Below, piece after piece: positions 30,932 to 39,174 of a DNA stretch of 47,139 bases. The stretch spans positions 1 to 47,139 of the forward strand of contig NZ_JAFCME010000042.1 in NCBI RefSeq assembly GCF_018130065.1, read 5' to 3'. Origin of the DNA: Bradyrhizobium sp. AUGA SZCCT0158. GTDB lineage: Bacteria > Pseudomonadota > Alphaproteobacteria > Rhizobiales > Xanthobacteraceae. A program made the translations under genes and the position numbers. The notes below the pieces were generated by a model, which saw only the letters and a list, made by a program, of their open reading frames with translations, searched no databases and was not told the origin of the DNA. Numbering within the stretch: the stretch's first letter is position 1; each line of letters opens with the position of its first letter.

Positions 30932-31120
30932 TCAGTTCGGCTGCAAGGATAACCTTATCGCTCGGACAGAGGCGCGCATCCGAACGTCCTCGACATAAGC
31001 ACATTGAGCACCAGCCATATCAAAGGTCCGCTGGTCCGAAGTCCGCTCTGGGTCATTCAGCAACATCGCGTTTCGCTTGCGGTATGTCTGCTCATCTCCC
31101 ACGAGCAGGCATGTGAACAT
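30932..31120 (-). CDS. Small hypothetical protein
   Basis: About 62 residues from ATG 31120: MFTCLLVGDEQTYRKRNAML then FDMAGAQCAYVEDVRMRASV. An upstream in-frame start is possible at 31219 or a GTG near 31147. No ribosome binding site is clear. Moderate protein-like text; family unknown. Confidence 0.45.
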   Translation of the reverse strand: MFTCLLVGDEQTYRKRNAMLLNDPERTSDQRTFDMAGAQCAYVEDVRMRASVRAIRLSLQPN

Positions 31121-31205
31121 CGCGTCATCATTCCGTAATTTTACGTGGCCGAACCTATTCCAGGTTCCCGCACTTGGGTAGAATGGGCAATCAGTGGGGT
31201 GCGTA

Positions 31206-31406
31206 ATGACGGGACACACTCAGTTGGCAATAACTCCGCGTGACCGCTTTCTTGAGGCGGCGCAAAAGGAGCTTGCGGCTTTCGAGCAACGCGAACGCGA
31301 GTTTTCCAAGAAGGAACGGAAAGAACGGGCTGCTGCGATGCAGATACCCGTCGAGAACAGCAGACTAAGCAGTCAGGCGGGGGCGCCTGTAACAAAACGG
31401 TCATGA
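31206..31406 (+). CDS. Charged helical protein
   Basis: The protein has 66 residues. RDRFLEAAQKELAAFEQRER then EFSKKERKERAAAMQ is a long charged helix, probably coiled coil. GGGGTGCG precedes ATG 31206. Similar in style to the gene at 6572. Confidence 0.65.
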   Translation: MTGHTQLAITPRDRFLEAAQKELAAFEQREREFSKKERKERAAAMQIPVENSRLSSQAGAPVTKRS

Positions 31407-31464
31407 ACCGGAAGTAACAGTTGAAGCTCAGCCCCGTGGGTAGACGTCAAAGGTTAAACTTAAA

Positions 31465-31488
31465 GCCGCCCTTCGAGGCGGATTTCTC
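31465..31488 (+). terminator. Possible intrinsic terminator
   Basis: CCGCC and GGCGG (31466-31470/31477-31481) close a small hairpin followed by ATTTCT, 60 bases after the charged helical gene. Confidence 0.4.
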
Positions 31489-31514
31489 CTGACTAAAACC
31501 CCGCCTGCGCACCA

Positions 31515-31558
31515 GGCTGAGGAGTCTACCGGGAGCTCGAAATCGATTCCTGCGGCGA
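31515..31558. repeat. Dispersed repeat fragment (partner 19891-19937)
   Basis: GGCTGAGGAGTCTACCGGGA... matches 19891-19937 with about eight differences, same orientation. It may come from a repeated gene end or a non-coding element. Positions 31559-31893 around it hold no convincing gene. Confidence 0.5.
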
Positions 31559-31893
31559 TCCCGACCCGCGGCACCAACCGACACCGCGCCTGCCCGCTAT
31601 TCCTATCCTTCCGCCCTAATCGGGCCGCGTCGTCGCCAAGCGGAAGCCTGTTGTCTGCAATGGGTCTTGGTCGTGTAAAAACGGCTTGAGAGGGACGTCG
31701 GGAGCAAAAGCGGGGGCGCGCTGGATGATCTGATGGAGGTCGCGGCGAACAGCGTTGCATGGTTCGCATTGTCCTCCGCAGCCGGGCTGGGCTGTTCACC
31801 GGCGGGATCAAAGGGTGTGGCGAAAGCGCGACGTCGCCTTGCAACTTATGAAGCGAGCAAGAGTTGCCGCTTTTTCCCGACACGGAGAGCGTA

Positions 31894-32067
31894 ATGAGTT
31901 CCAGCGAAAAAACGGCCGTCGAAGTGCCGATGCCCCCCAGCGGCCAAAGGCGAGAGCAAGTGATCGTCGGGGTGGCCTTCTTTGTTCCTGTTGTCCTCGC
32001 AATGGCAGGTTGGCTCTACTTACTTAGCAAGCTCATTGCGACGATTTACGTTTGGCTGTTTCAATAA
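31894..32067 (+). CDS. 57-residue single-pass membrane protein
   Basis: MSSSEKTAVEVPMPPSGQRR is a soluble arm, and EQVIVGVAFFVPVVLAMAGW with LYLLSKLIATIYVWLFQ forms one or two membrane helices. GGAGA lies about 6 bases before ATG 31894. Unknown function. Confidence 0.7.
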   Translation: MSSSEKTAVEVPMPPSGQRREQVIVGVAFFVPVVLAMAGWLYLLSKLIATIYVWLFQ

Positions 32068-32215
32068 TTGCGATCTTGGGGGACGCAGAGTGCTCAAGCG
32101 CTCCAGCACTGTACATAGCAATTAACATGAGGACAAAATAATACGTGCCGCGCTTCTGTATCCGCACACGAAAGCGAGCAACGAAAAGAGTCGGTTGCGA
32201 GGGCACGCCGCAGGC

Positions 32216-32389
32216 ACTCGCGTTCCGGCCGGGCCGGACTGGATCCACGAGATCAAGCATGACGGCTATCGGCTGATCGTCCAACGCGAGAGCAAGCGCG
32301 TGCGGCCGTTCAACCGAAACGGCCACGACTGGACTGATCGCTATCCGCTAATCGCCGAGCCGGCCTTGCGCAACCGCTCGAGGTGCCGA
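32216..32389 (+). pseudogene. ATP-dependent DNA ligase remnant
   Basis: The frame reads TRVPAGPDWIHEIKHDGYRL, IVQRESKRVRPFNRNGHDWT, DRYPLIAEPALRNRS. This is the adenylation region of LigD/LigC-type ligases: motif I EIKHDGYRL with the nucleophilic Lys, then RLFTRNGxDWTDRYP. The remaining nucleotidyltransferase and OB domains are absent. It lies next to the dispersed repeat. Confidence 0.75.
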
Positions 32390-32451
32390 ACTTGGTGGCG
32401 AAGGGGCTCTTCGTGGTCGGGTCGGTGGCCAACGCGCGGCGGAGAGAACGG

Positions 32452-32802
32452 CAAACGTCTCTGCGCTTCGCAGTGCCAACTCGTATATAGGTCCCACCAT
32501 AGTTCGAGGGAGGTAGTGGCAGAGAGCTGCTGCCCGACCACCGCCGCCCGGCCTGTGTTGCTATTATGGCCTCAACGGCAAAGGCCGCCAGTCTTTCGAC
32601 TGACGGCCCCGACCGGGTTTCAAAATACACGACATGAAAAAACCCTCCTCCCCGGCGGAAGGTGAAGCGTCGCAACGCGCTGAGTTCCTAAAAAAGCTGA
32701 CAGCGGTGTGTCCTAAGGCGCCGTGAACGGTCATGACCCACCTCGTAGTGGTTCGGTCCTAATTAAGCCAGCACCACTGCTGCGGTACCGTGTATATTGC
32801 CC
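32452..32802. repeat. Dispersed repeat, inverted partner of 13845-14212
   Basis: Opposite orientation to the first copy, about 18 kb apart. It shares the AGGAGGGTTTTTTC ribosome-binding-site region on the minus strand and a short plus-strand frame of 30 residues (MKKPSSPAEGEASQRAEFLK) that is frameshifted in the first copy. Confidence 0.7.
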
Positions 32803-32929
32803 TCACGTGTCTATCCGCCAGGACTCCTACTTTACCATTTAAATTCCACCCCGCCGCCCTTGGCTTTTATCGGTGATGAGAAACTCACCCGCGCTTCCCG
32901 CCTACCTCTTTGAGGAAAGGAGCGCGTAA

Positions 32930-33087
32930 TGACTGAGCGCCGAGGTCGGTGCCATCCACCCGCCGGTGATCCTGACGAGGCCGAGGTGGAGACCTGGATG
33001 AAGGCTTCTGCGGACAAGGCCTGAAGCTGCAACGAGCATTGCCTGACGGGGCGCTGCGGATTGTTGCCCGTGGCGTCAAAGAAGATC
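32930..33087 (+). pseudogene. SRAP/YedK (SOS-associated) C-terminal remnant
   Basis: Three frames in order read EVGAIHPPVILT, then AEVETWMKASADKA, then LKLQRALPDGALRIVARGVK. This is the C-terminal end of SRAP (HMCES/YedK) proteins: IHPKAMPVIL, W(M/L)xAxxxEALKLQRPLPDG, IVARGxKED. These proteins form a covalent crosslink with abasic DNA sites. Here the catalytic N-terminal Cys half is missing and two frameshifts are present. Confidence 0.6.
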
Positions 33088-33342
33088 GGTCGGGCAAATG
33101 GCGTGACCGACGCTTGCGACGGCCAGGCAGAGCCCTCGCCCCGTCAGCGCAAATCATCCATTTGTCGAAAGTCTGCCGGTCGGCAAGTTATTGGGCCTGC
33201 CACCAGAAGATGAACTCGCTCGGCCTGGCTCGAACCCTGAACGTACGCAGTCTCCGGTGCCGAGTCCTTGTCGTGGAACGTTTGGCCTCATTCCGCGTAT
33301 GTTTGTTAGGAGATTCACATTCTTATATCGCCAGGCGAAGCT

Positions 33343-35286
33343 TTGGAACGCAAAGACCGATTTAAAGCCTCGCAGTCGGCCGAAGGCCGCTACCGCATGC
33401 TTGTGGAGGCCGTAACGGACTATGCCATCTATATGCTCGACCCCCATGGCATTATCAGCAGTTGGAATCCAGGAGCGCGTCGCTTCAAGGGCTACGAGGA
33501 GTCCGAGATTATCGGCGAGCATTTCTCGCGGTTTTACACCGAGGAGGACCGCAAGACGGACCTGCCGCGACGGGCGCTGGAAACAGCGGAACGCGAAGGC
33601 AAATTCGAAAGCGAAGGCTGCCGCGTCCGCAAGGACGGCAGCCGGTTCTGGGCATATGTCATCATCGATCCCATTCGCGATAGCGATGGCAAGCTGGTCG
33701 GTTTTGCAAAGGTCACGCGAGACCTAACGGAGCGGCGGGCAGCCGAAGCCGACCTGCGACGGAATCAGGAGCAGTTCCGCCTGCTGGTGCAGGGCGTGAC
33801 TGATTACGCGATCTTTCTCCTTAGCCTCGAAGGAATGGTCGCAAGCTGGAACGCGGGAGCGGAACGAATCAAGGGTTACCAGCCGGAAGAGATCATCGGC
33901 CAGCACTTCTCTGTTTTCTATACCGCGGAAGACCGCGCAGCCGGACTTCCCGCAACCGCGCTTGAAACAGCGCGGCGGGACGCGAGATTCGAGAAGGAAG
34001 GCCTGCGCGTCCGCAAGGACGGCACCACGTTTTGGGCGAATGTCGTCATCGACGCGATCCGCGATGGCGAGGGAGCGCTTATCGGCTTCGCCAAGATCAC
34101 GCGGGACATCACCGAACGCAAGAGTGCGGAAGAGACTCTCGAACGTACTCGGGAAGCATTAGTGCAGTCGCAGAAGATGGAAGCGATCGGTCACCTGACC
34201 GGCGGCGTCGCCCATGACTTCAATAACCTGCTGATGGCCATCCAGGGCAGTCTTGAGATGATGAAACGCCGCATGCCCTCCAGCGATACCTATATGCACC
34301 AGTTCATCGAAAACGCTCTTCAAGGTGCTCAGCGCGGCGCGGCACTGACGCAGCGGATGCTGGCATTTGCCCGGCGCCAGGAGCTCAAGCTCCAATCCGT
34401 CAACGTCACCGAACTCATCGCCGGCATGGCCGATTTACTGCAGAGTTCACTTGGCGCAGCCATACAGATCGAAACCCGCTTCTCGCTGGGCCTTCCGAAA
34501 GCGTCGGCCGACGCGAACCAGCTTGAGCTCGCCATCCTGAATCTTTCGATGAACGCAAAAGATGCGATGCCGCAGGGCGGCTCCATCGTCATCTCCGCGC
34601 GTGAGCGGAATGTTCAGAATGAGCCGGGGCTTAAGCCGGGGCGCTATGTTTGCCTCTCCGTGAAAGACAACGGTACCGGCATGGACGAAGAGACATTGAG
34701 ACGCGCAATCGAACCCTTCTACACGACAAAGGGGGTGGGAAAGGGTACGGGTCTTGGACTGCCGATGGTGCTTGGCATGACTGAGCAAACCGGTGGCAAA
34801 TTATATCTGAAGAGCAAACCCGGAGAGGGAACGACAGCCGAGCTCTGCCTGCCGGTAGCTCCTGGTGAAGATGAGCCGGAAAAAAGGGACATCGCTCCTT
34901 CTGACGCATCAGTCACGCGCGCGCTCAGGATCGTCAGCGTCGACGACGATCCCCTCGTTGCCTTCAATACACTCGCCATGCTGGAAGAACTCGGGCACAC
35001 GGTCTTTTCCGCATCGAGCGCAGCGGAAGCCCTAACCCTTATCGGCGAGAAGGGTGACATCGACCTCCTAGTCACCGATCAGGCGATGCCCGGTATGACC
35101 GGCTCCGAACTCGCGGAAGCGGTCCGCCGCGACTGGCCGGACCTTCCAATCATCATTGCGACCGGGTACGCGGAGTTGCCGGACGGGCCGGCTCAGGCGA
35201 TTCCGCGGCTTGCCAAACCCTTCTTCGAGCGCGACCTTGCGGACGCCATCGCATCGATCAAAGGCTTCTCGGACAAGTCGGCTTAG
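33343..35286 (+). CDS. PAS-PAS hybrid sensor histidine kinase with receiver domain
   Basis: The protein has 647 residues from TTG 33343 (AGGCGAAG upstream). PAS 1 (about 15-130) and PAS 2 (about 140-258) are tandem duplicates, each with SWNxGAxRxKGY, EIIGxHFSxFYTxEDR and RKDGxxFWA. HisKA follows with phospho-His291 in GGVAHDFNNLL. The ATPase domain has its N-box near 400-408 (LNLSMNAKDAM), DNGTGM 442-447 and GTGLGL 468-473. The receiver domain (530-640) has the acidic pocket DDD (534-536), phospho-Asp579 in VTDQAMPGMTG and Lys625. There are no membrane helices, so it is a soluble sensor, possibly of redox or light cues. It converges with the next kinase. Confidence 0.93.
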   Translation: MERKDRFKASQSAEGRYRMLVEAVTDYAIYMLDPHGIISSWNPGARRFKGYEESEIIGEHFSRFYTEEDRKTDLPRRALETAEREGKFESEGCRVRKDGSRFWAYVIIDPIRDSDGKLVGFAKVTRDLTERRAAEADLRRNQEQFRLLVQGVTDYAIFLLSLEGMVASWNAGAERIKGYQPEEIIGQHFSVFYTAEDRAAGLPATALETARRDARFEKEGLRVRKDGTTFWANVVIDAIRDGEGALIGFAKITRDITERKSAEETLERTREALVQSQKMEAIGHLTGGVAHDFNNLLMAIQGSLEMMKRRMPSSDTYMHQFIENALQGAQRGAALTQRMLAFARRQELKLQSVNVTELIAGMADLLQSSLGAAIQIETRFSLGLPKASADANQLELAILNLSMNAKDAMPQGGSIVISARERNVQNEPGLKPGRYVCLSVKDNGTGMDEETLRRAIEPFYTTKGVGKGTGLGLPMVLGMTEQTGGKLYLKSKPGEGTTAELCLPVAPGEDEPEKRDIAPSDASVTRALRIVSVDDDPLVAFNTLAMLEELGHTVFSASSAAEALTLIGEKGDIDLLVTDQAMPGMTGSELAEAVRRDWPDLPIIIATGYAELPDGPAQAIPRLAKPFFERDLADAIASIKGFSDKSA

Positions 35287-35349
35287 CAGGTTGCACAACT
35301 AGGCGCAGCGTTGAACGCGCGTTCAGACCTGATCACCCGCAGTTTCGGT

Positions 35350-35391
35350 AGACCGCGGGAGTTTACCGCAGACCGCGGTGAGTTCACCCAC
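35350..35391. repeat. Imperfect tandem repeat between convergent kinases
   Basis: AGACCGCGGGAGTTTACCGC is followed at once by AGACCGCGGTGAGTTCACCC: two 20-base units with few differences. It lies between two convergent kinase genes where no hairpin terminator is visible. It could be a protein site or a chance duplication. Confidence 0.45.
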
Positions 35392-35403
35392 CCTGGCCTG
35401 GCG

Positions 35404-36573
35404 TCACCCGCGAGGAAGCCGAATGGAGAAGGTGGTCCCTGCTTGTTCGTTCGAAGTGACAGAAATGTCGCCGCCGTGCGCTTCGGCGATTAGTTTTGCG
35501 ATGTAAAGTCCGAGGCCCAAGTGTGTACCTTGCTCAGGTGGATGATGGACGTCCTGGCCGCGCATCCAGGACTGGAAAATCAGCGCTTGTGCTTCCATTG
35601 GGATCGCTATGCCGAAATTGTGCACGGCGATAGTGACAGTCTCGGGATCGTCGCCTGCAACCCTTACCGTGATCGGGCTCGATACATCGCCATACTGGAC
35701 AGCGTTGCCCATCAGGTTGGACAACACCTGTCCCAGGCGCGCGGGGTCACAGGACCCCATCGGATCGCCTTCATGCGTGACTTCAAAACGCCGATCCGGG
35801 TTGATGGCACGGTGCTCGTCCGCAATCTCCTGACAAAGCAGAGCTATGTCAGTCTTGGTTCTGGCCAGCGGGATTTCAGTGCCGAAGGACGAGCGCGTGA
35901 GATCAAGCAAATCGTTTAGAATTTGTGTCGCCCGGCCCGCCGCCGTCCTGATCCCCAAAACTACCTTCGCCTGCTTCGGACTTGTTGTTCCGGATCGCTC
36001 AATCCACTCCGCGCCCATGGAAACCGCGCCTAAGGGATTGCGAAGGTCGTGACCCAGGACTCCCAGAAACAAATTGCGGGAGTTATTGATCGTCTTCGTA
36101 TAGTGCGCCACCGATTCCGTTACGGCCTGGTCAATCGATTCATTGAACCGCGTCAGATCCTCGATATCTGTGTTGGCGAGCGCCGGATGACGCGCCACCC
36201 ATAGCTTGACGACACTCGCTCGAAGCGCCCTGTACTCCGAAACCATCTGATCGATGTCAAAACCATCGGCAAGGCGAAGAGCGGCATGAACCTCTGCTGC
36301 GCTTTCGGAAAACGGACCGTCCTTGGGGCCATGGCCGCGCGACTTGTCAAACCGCTCACGCGGCGTCTGTGCAGACCCGATATCGTCTGCAACAAATCCA
36401 AGAATATCGACGATATGATCCTGCAAGGCCAGCTTCGACATCTTGTCGCTGGCCGGCGAAATAGTTCGCGCGAATTCTATCCATTCTTCAACGATAGGGG
36501 CCTGGTTTTGGCGAATAAAATCCGCCAGGCGATTATGCTCTTGCTGGCCAGTCATCACACAAGGATTGCTCAA
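35404..36573 (-). CDS. Sensor histidine kinase with RsbRD-like N-terminal domain
   Basis: The protein has 389 residues. Residues 10-155 are helical (LADFIRQNQAPIVEEWIEFA; MVSEYRALRASVVKLW), like the RsbRD_N domain found in stress-sensing kinases. HisKA has His175 in FLGVLGHDLRNPLGA. The ATPase domain includes LSNLMGNAVQYG and GTHLGLGLYIAKLIAEAHGG. The G1 box is unusual: VHNFGIAIP replaces the DNGxGI pattern. There are no membrane helices. The start is uncertain: TTG 36573 follows GGGGCGGGCGGC, and ATG at codon 7 is an alternative. Confidence 0.88.
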   Translation of the reverse strand: MSNPCVMTGQQEHNRLADFIRQNQAPIVEEWIEFARTISPASDKMSKLALQDHIVDILGFVADDIGSAQTPRERFDKSRGHGPKDGPFSESAAEVHAALRLADGFDIDQMVSEYRALRASVVKLWVARHPALANTDIEDLTRFNESIDQAVTESVAHYTKTINNSRNLFLGVLGHDLRNPLGAVSMGAEWIERSGTTSPKQAKVVLGIRTAAGRATQILNDLLDLTRSSFGTEIPLARTKTDIALLCQEIADEHRAINPDRRFEVTHEGDPMGSCDPARLGQVLSNLMGNAVQYGDVSSPITVRVAGDDPETVTIAVHNFGIAIPMEAQALIFQSWMRGQDVHHPPEQGTHLGLGLYIAKLIAEAHGGDISVTSNEQAGTTFSIRLPRG

Positions 36574-36893
36574 ATGCCGCCCGCCCCTTTCACGTCAACA
36601 ACAACCCAACTTAAGCAAAGTGCCGCACCTCGTCGAATAAAAGATGCAAGCCCTGAGGCTGAAGCCGATGGTTCCCGATCTGTCCCTGAGCGTAATAACC
36701 GCGATGGAGCCGATCCGTCACTACCATCGACCACACAGTCAAGGCAGGTTCCGCTTTGCTGAGACCCATGCCCCCGATGCAAGATGCCGAGGGATTCGAC
36801 GTCCGTGCACATCCACCTCTGCGGGCGCCACAATGACCCAGGCGCGCCTGCCCGCGGGACTATGATCTGCTGATGGATTGATCTGAGGTATAA
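36574..36893. other. Intergenic, no gene seen
   Basis: Short frames on both strands lack ribosome binding sites and motifs. It is the divergent promoter region between the kinase and the gene at 36894. Confidence 0.4.
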
Positions 36894-37199
36894 ATGGAAG
36901 GCGGAGATCAAACGGACCACCGCTTCACATTCTCGATATTCACGAAGATCAACGACAGGCCCACGCTTGCGTGGCAGGCTAAGAGGCACGCGGACGCGGA
37001 ACGTCTCCGCGAACACGACAGGTTACGCACAAAGTTGAGCAAAATCACGTCTCATGGGACGCCGTTGTGCGACGCCACGGCCACGATGAAGGTCAGGTTG
37101 GCTACCGCGGAAGAAGCAGCTCTTTATCGGCGAGCAACGCAATCGACCAAACCATCAAGTGACACTAACGTTGTGTATCTTGTGGATCTCAATGGATAG
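36894..37199 (+). CDS. Hypothetical protein
   Basis: The protein has 101 residues. HRFTFSIFTKINDRPTLAWQ, AKRHADAERLREHDRLRTKL and TMKVRLATAEEAALYRRATQ alternate beta and helical segments, ending VVYLVDLNG. GAGG lies about 6 bases before ATG 36894. By recollection a frequent Bradyrhizobium ORFan. Confidence 0.75.
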   Translation: MEGGDQTDHRFTFSIFTKINDRPTLAWQAKRHADAERLREHDRLRTKLSKITSHGTPLCDATATMKVRLATAEEAALYRRATQSTKPSSDTNVVYLVDLNG

Positions 37200-37455
37200 G
37201 CCGCCAGTGTCCGCCTTGCCAAAGCATTACGGACTCAACGCGGACATAGCGCCAAGTCCCAAAAGTGCCCAATCGCGTCGGATTGAGCCTCTGCCAAGCG
37301 CTTCCGGTTGCCCGCGAGAACGGGCATCGCCGGCCGGCCAGCAGGGCCATTGGCCCAAGCCGAGCGGGTACTTTTTGTCGGCGCAACCGGCGTTAGACCG
37401 TCCATCTGGCTGCTCCTCCGCTAATCGACTTAGCGGGGTGGCAAATGCCGAGGGG

Positions 37456-37916
37456 CTAAGGGCCCCTTAGTTTCAAACCAGAGCTATGCGTACTTGGGGA
37501 AAAATGAGCCGCCTGGAAAAGGCTTGATCGGCCAAAGGGTTCAGAACGGCGGGAAAGGTGTGTGACCATCGAGCGAACAAGGTGCGGATTCGTAGCGGCA
37601 ACTTCGACGGCGACTGCGGCCCCGAGAGAGTGCCCAACCAGGTCGAAGTGGTTCAAACCGCCGCTTTGGCTACGCCAACAATTTGGTTTGCGAGCTTACG
37701 TAATGTCAGTTTGCCTCCATCATCAATCGTGTCGCCTGAACCGGAATAATCGAGGCTAATCACCGTCCTTTGGTTGGCCAGCGCCGGGATCACAGGACCC
37801 CAGTGAACATCCAACGCGGCCGTGCCGTTTACCATCACAATGGCGGGACCCCTCCCTTGCACTCGATAGGCGATCTTTGCACCGTCGACAGTGACGACTT
37901 TCGTATCGGTTATCAT
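37456..37916 (-). pseudogene. Alpha/beta hydrolase, frameshifted and truncated
   Basis: Frame one (from ATG 37916) reads VVTVDGAKIAYRVQGRGPAI, VMVNGTAALDVHWG and VISLDYSGSGDT, and stops at AKAAV. Frame two continues LNHFDLVGHSLGAAVAVEVA with the GHSLG nucleophile elbow. One missing G in GCGGCGGTTTG (about 37656) explains the break. After VRSMVTHL the text no longer matches the fold, so the lid, Asp and His are lost. Related enzymes have about 270 residues. Confidence 0.7.
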
Positions 37917-38300
37917 TCCTTTATTCTTCCTTATCAGACAGCTCTCACTGGTGGCCCAGCACGGACAACGGCTCGCGGCTGTGGAGTTGATGTGATTTGA
38001 CTCTGTTTCAATCGCTAGCGGCGATTATCACTGGATAGCTAGTGATCTTGAACTCATAATATGGTGATCGTCATCTCTTCTTCTCGAACACCTGATCATT
38101 TAACGCACCTGTGAGGTCTTTATCTGTGCGGCTTGGTCCAAGGCCGGTGGTCCCTACCCAGCTCGACGCGCTGCGCAACACTACCTGCCCGCGAGGGCGA
38201 TGCCATCGCGCAGCAGCTGGATAGCGACGTGCAAGCGGTGGTCAAGGCGGCTGTCATGTAAGCGAGGCAGTAGGCTGGGATCGGCGAAGGAACTGCGTTT
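37917..38300. other. Intergenic, no gene seen
   Basis: AT-rich compared with the surroundings at 37995-38110. A small inverted repeat ATCACT/AGTGAT lies near 38026-38045. No gene supported. Confidence 0.35.
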
Positions 38301-38414
38301 CGAGAGAGGTCGAGAAGCCTGGCGGCGGATCACCACCTGACCGACGGCATCGATGCCATTCGCTTGAAAGGCTGACTTCGTATTGTCCAGATCAATCATC
38401 AAGATTGGTTGCAT
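38301..38414 (-). pseudogene. IS110-like transposase N-terminal fragment
   Basis: MQPILMIDLDNTKSAFQANG then IDAVGQVVIRRQ. The pattern xGIDxAKxxFQxHGIDAxGxVVxRR is the N-terminus of IS110/IS1111 transposases (DEDD, first catalytic Asp in the MIDL segment). The frame then drifts. Only about 30 residues are recognisable. Confidence 0.45.
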
Positions 38415-38549
38415 CCTCAGGGAGCCTCGAACGACGCACACTCGCTGACACTCTCGTGCCGGTGGACGAAACGCGGACGGCATCAGCAACGGACGCTGGT
38501 CAGAGCGTCCAACAAGGACGCCCACGTTGGGCCTCTCGGCCTTCCCAAA

Positions 38550-39131
38550 TCAGCAAGATGGAGTTTTTGCCAATTGCAACGCAGCCTCGACGCCGCCTTC
38601 CAGAATCTGCTCCGCCTCGGCGACGTCGGGCACGGCCCGTGCGAGCTGGAGGGTTCCCACAATAAGGCCGAAGATGGCCGTCGCGTGTCGGCGGCTCGTT
38701 GCAAAGCCGCTGTCCGGAAGCAGCGCGGCCAGCGTAGATACGAAGCTTTGTAACCCCTGCTCGTAGGTCTGTCGGGTCGGCAAGGGCTGGCGGGCGATTT
38801 CCGGAAGCAACGACGCCGAGGGACAGCCCTCAGCCTGGCTTTCGATATGGGCGCAGCTCAGGTAGCCCCGAATCACGCCTTCGAGGTCGAGGCCGCTCCG
38901 CTTGCCATTGTCGAGGCGATGTTGCTGCTCCGCGAGCGCGCTCGCCAGCGCCTCCCGAACCAGCGCCTCCTTTGACTCAAAGTGGGGAGAGAATGCCCCT
39001 TTTGTCAGGCCGGCCTCGCCCATGATCCCGCCGATTCCAGCGGCCGAGATGCCGTGCCGGCGGAAGCATTTCGAGGCGACATCGACTATATGCCGTCGTG
39101 TCGCCTCCTTATGACCCTTCTCGAAACGCAT
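38550..39131 (-). CDS. TetR/AcrR family regulator
   Basis: The protein has 193 residues. Residues 8-55 (ATRRHIVDVASKCFRRHGIS; GIGGIMGEAGLTKGAFSPHF) form the TetR helix-turn-helix, followed by ESKEALVREAL and a helical ligand-binding domain. It lies 43 bases downstream of the amidase on the same strand, so it is probably co-transcribed and may regulate it. The usual YxHF is SPHF here. Confidence 0.9.
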   Translation of the reverse strand: MRFEKGHKEATRRHIVDVASKCFRRHGISAAGIGGIMGEAGLTKGAFSPHFESKEALVREALASALAEQQHRLDNGKRSGLDLEGVIRGYLSCAHIESQAEGCPSASLLPEIARQPLPTRQTYEQGLQSFVSTLAALLPDSGFATSRRHATAIFGLIVGTLQLARAVPDVAEAEQILEGGVEAALQLAKTPSC

Positions 39132-39174
39132 CGTTCTCTCGTTGCTTGTGCCGTTACGTCGCAGTTGCTCGAAG

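Noticed and set aside
35350..35391. CRISPR-like repeat
   Set aside because: Only two contiguous 20-base units with no spacer and no cas genes.
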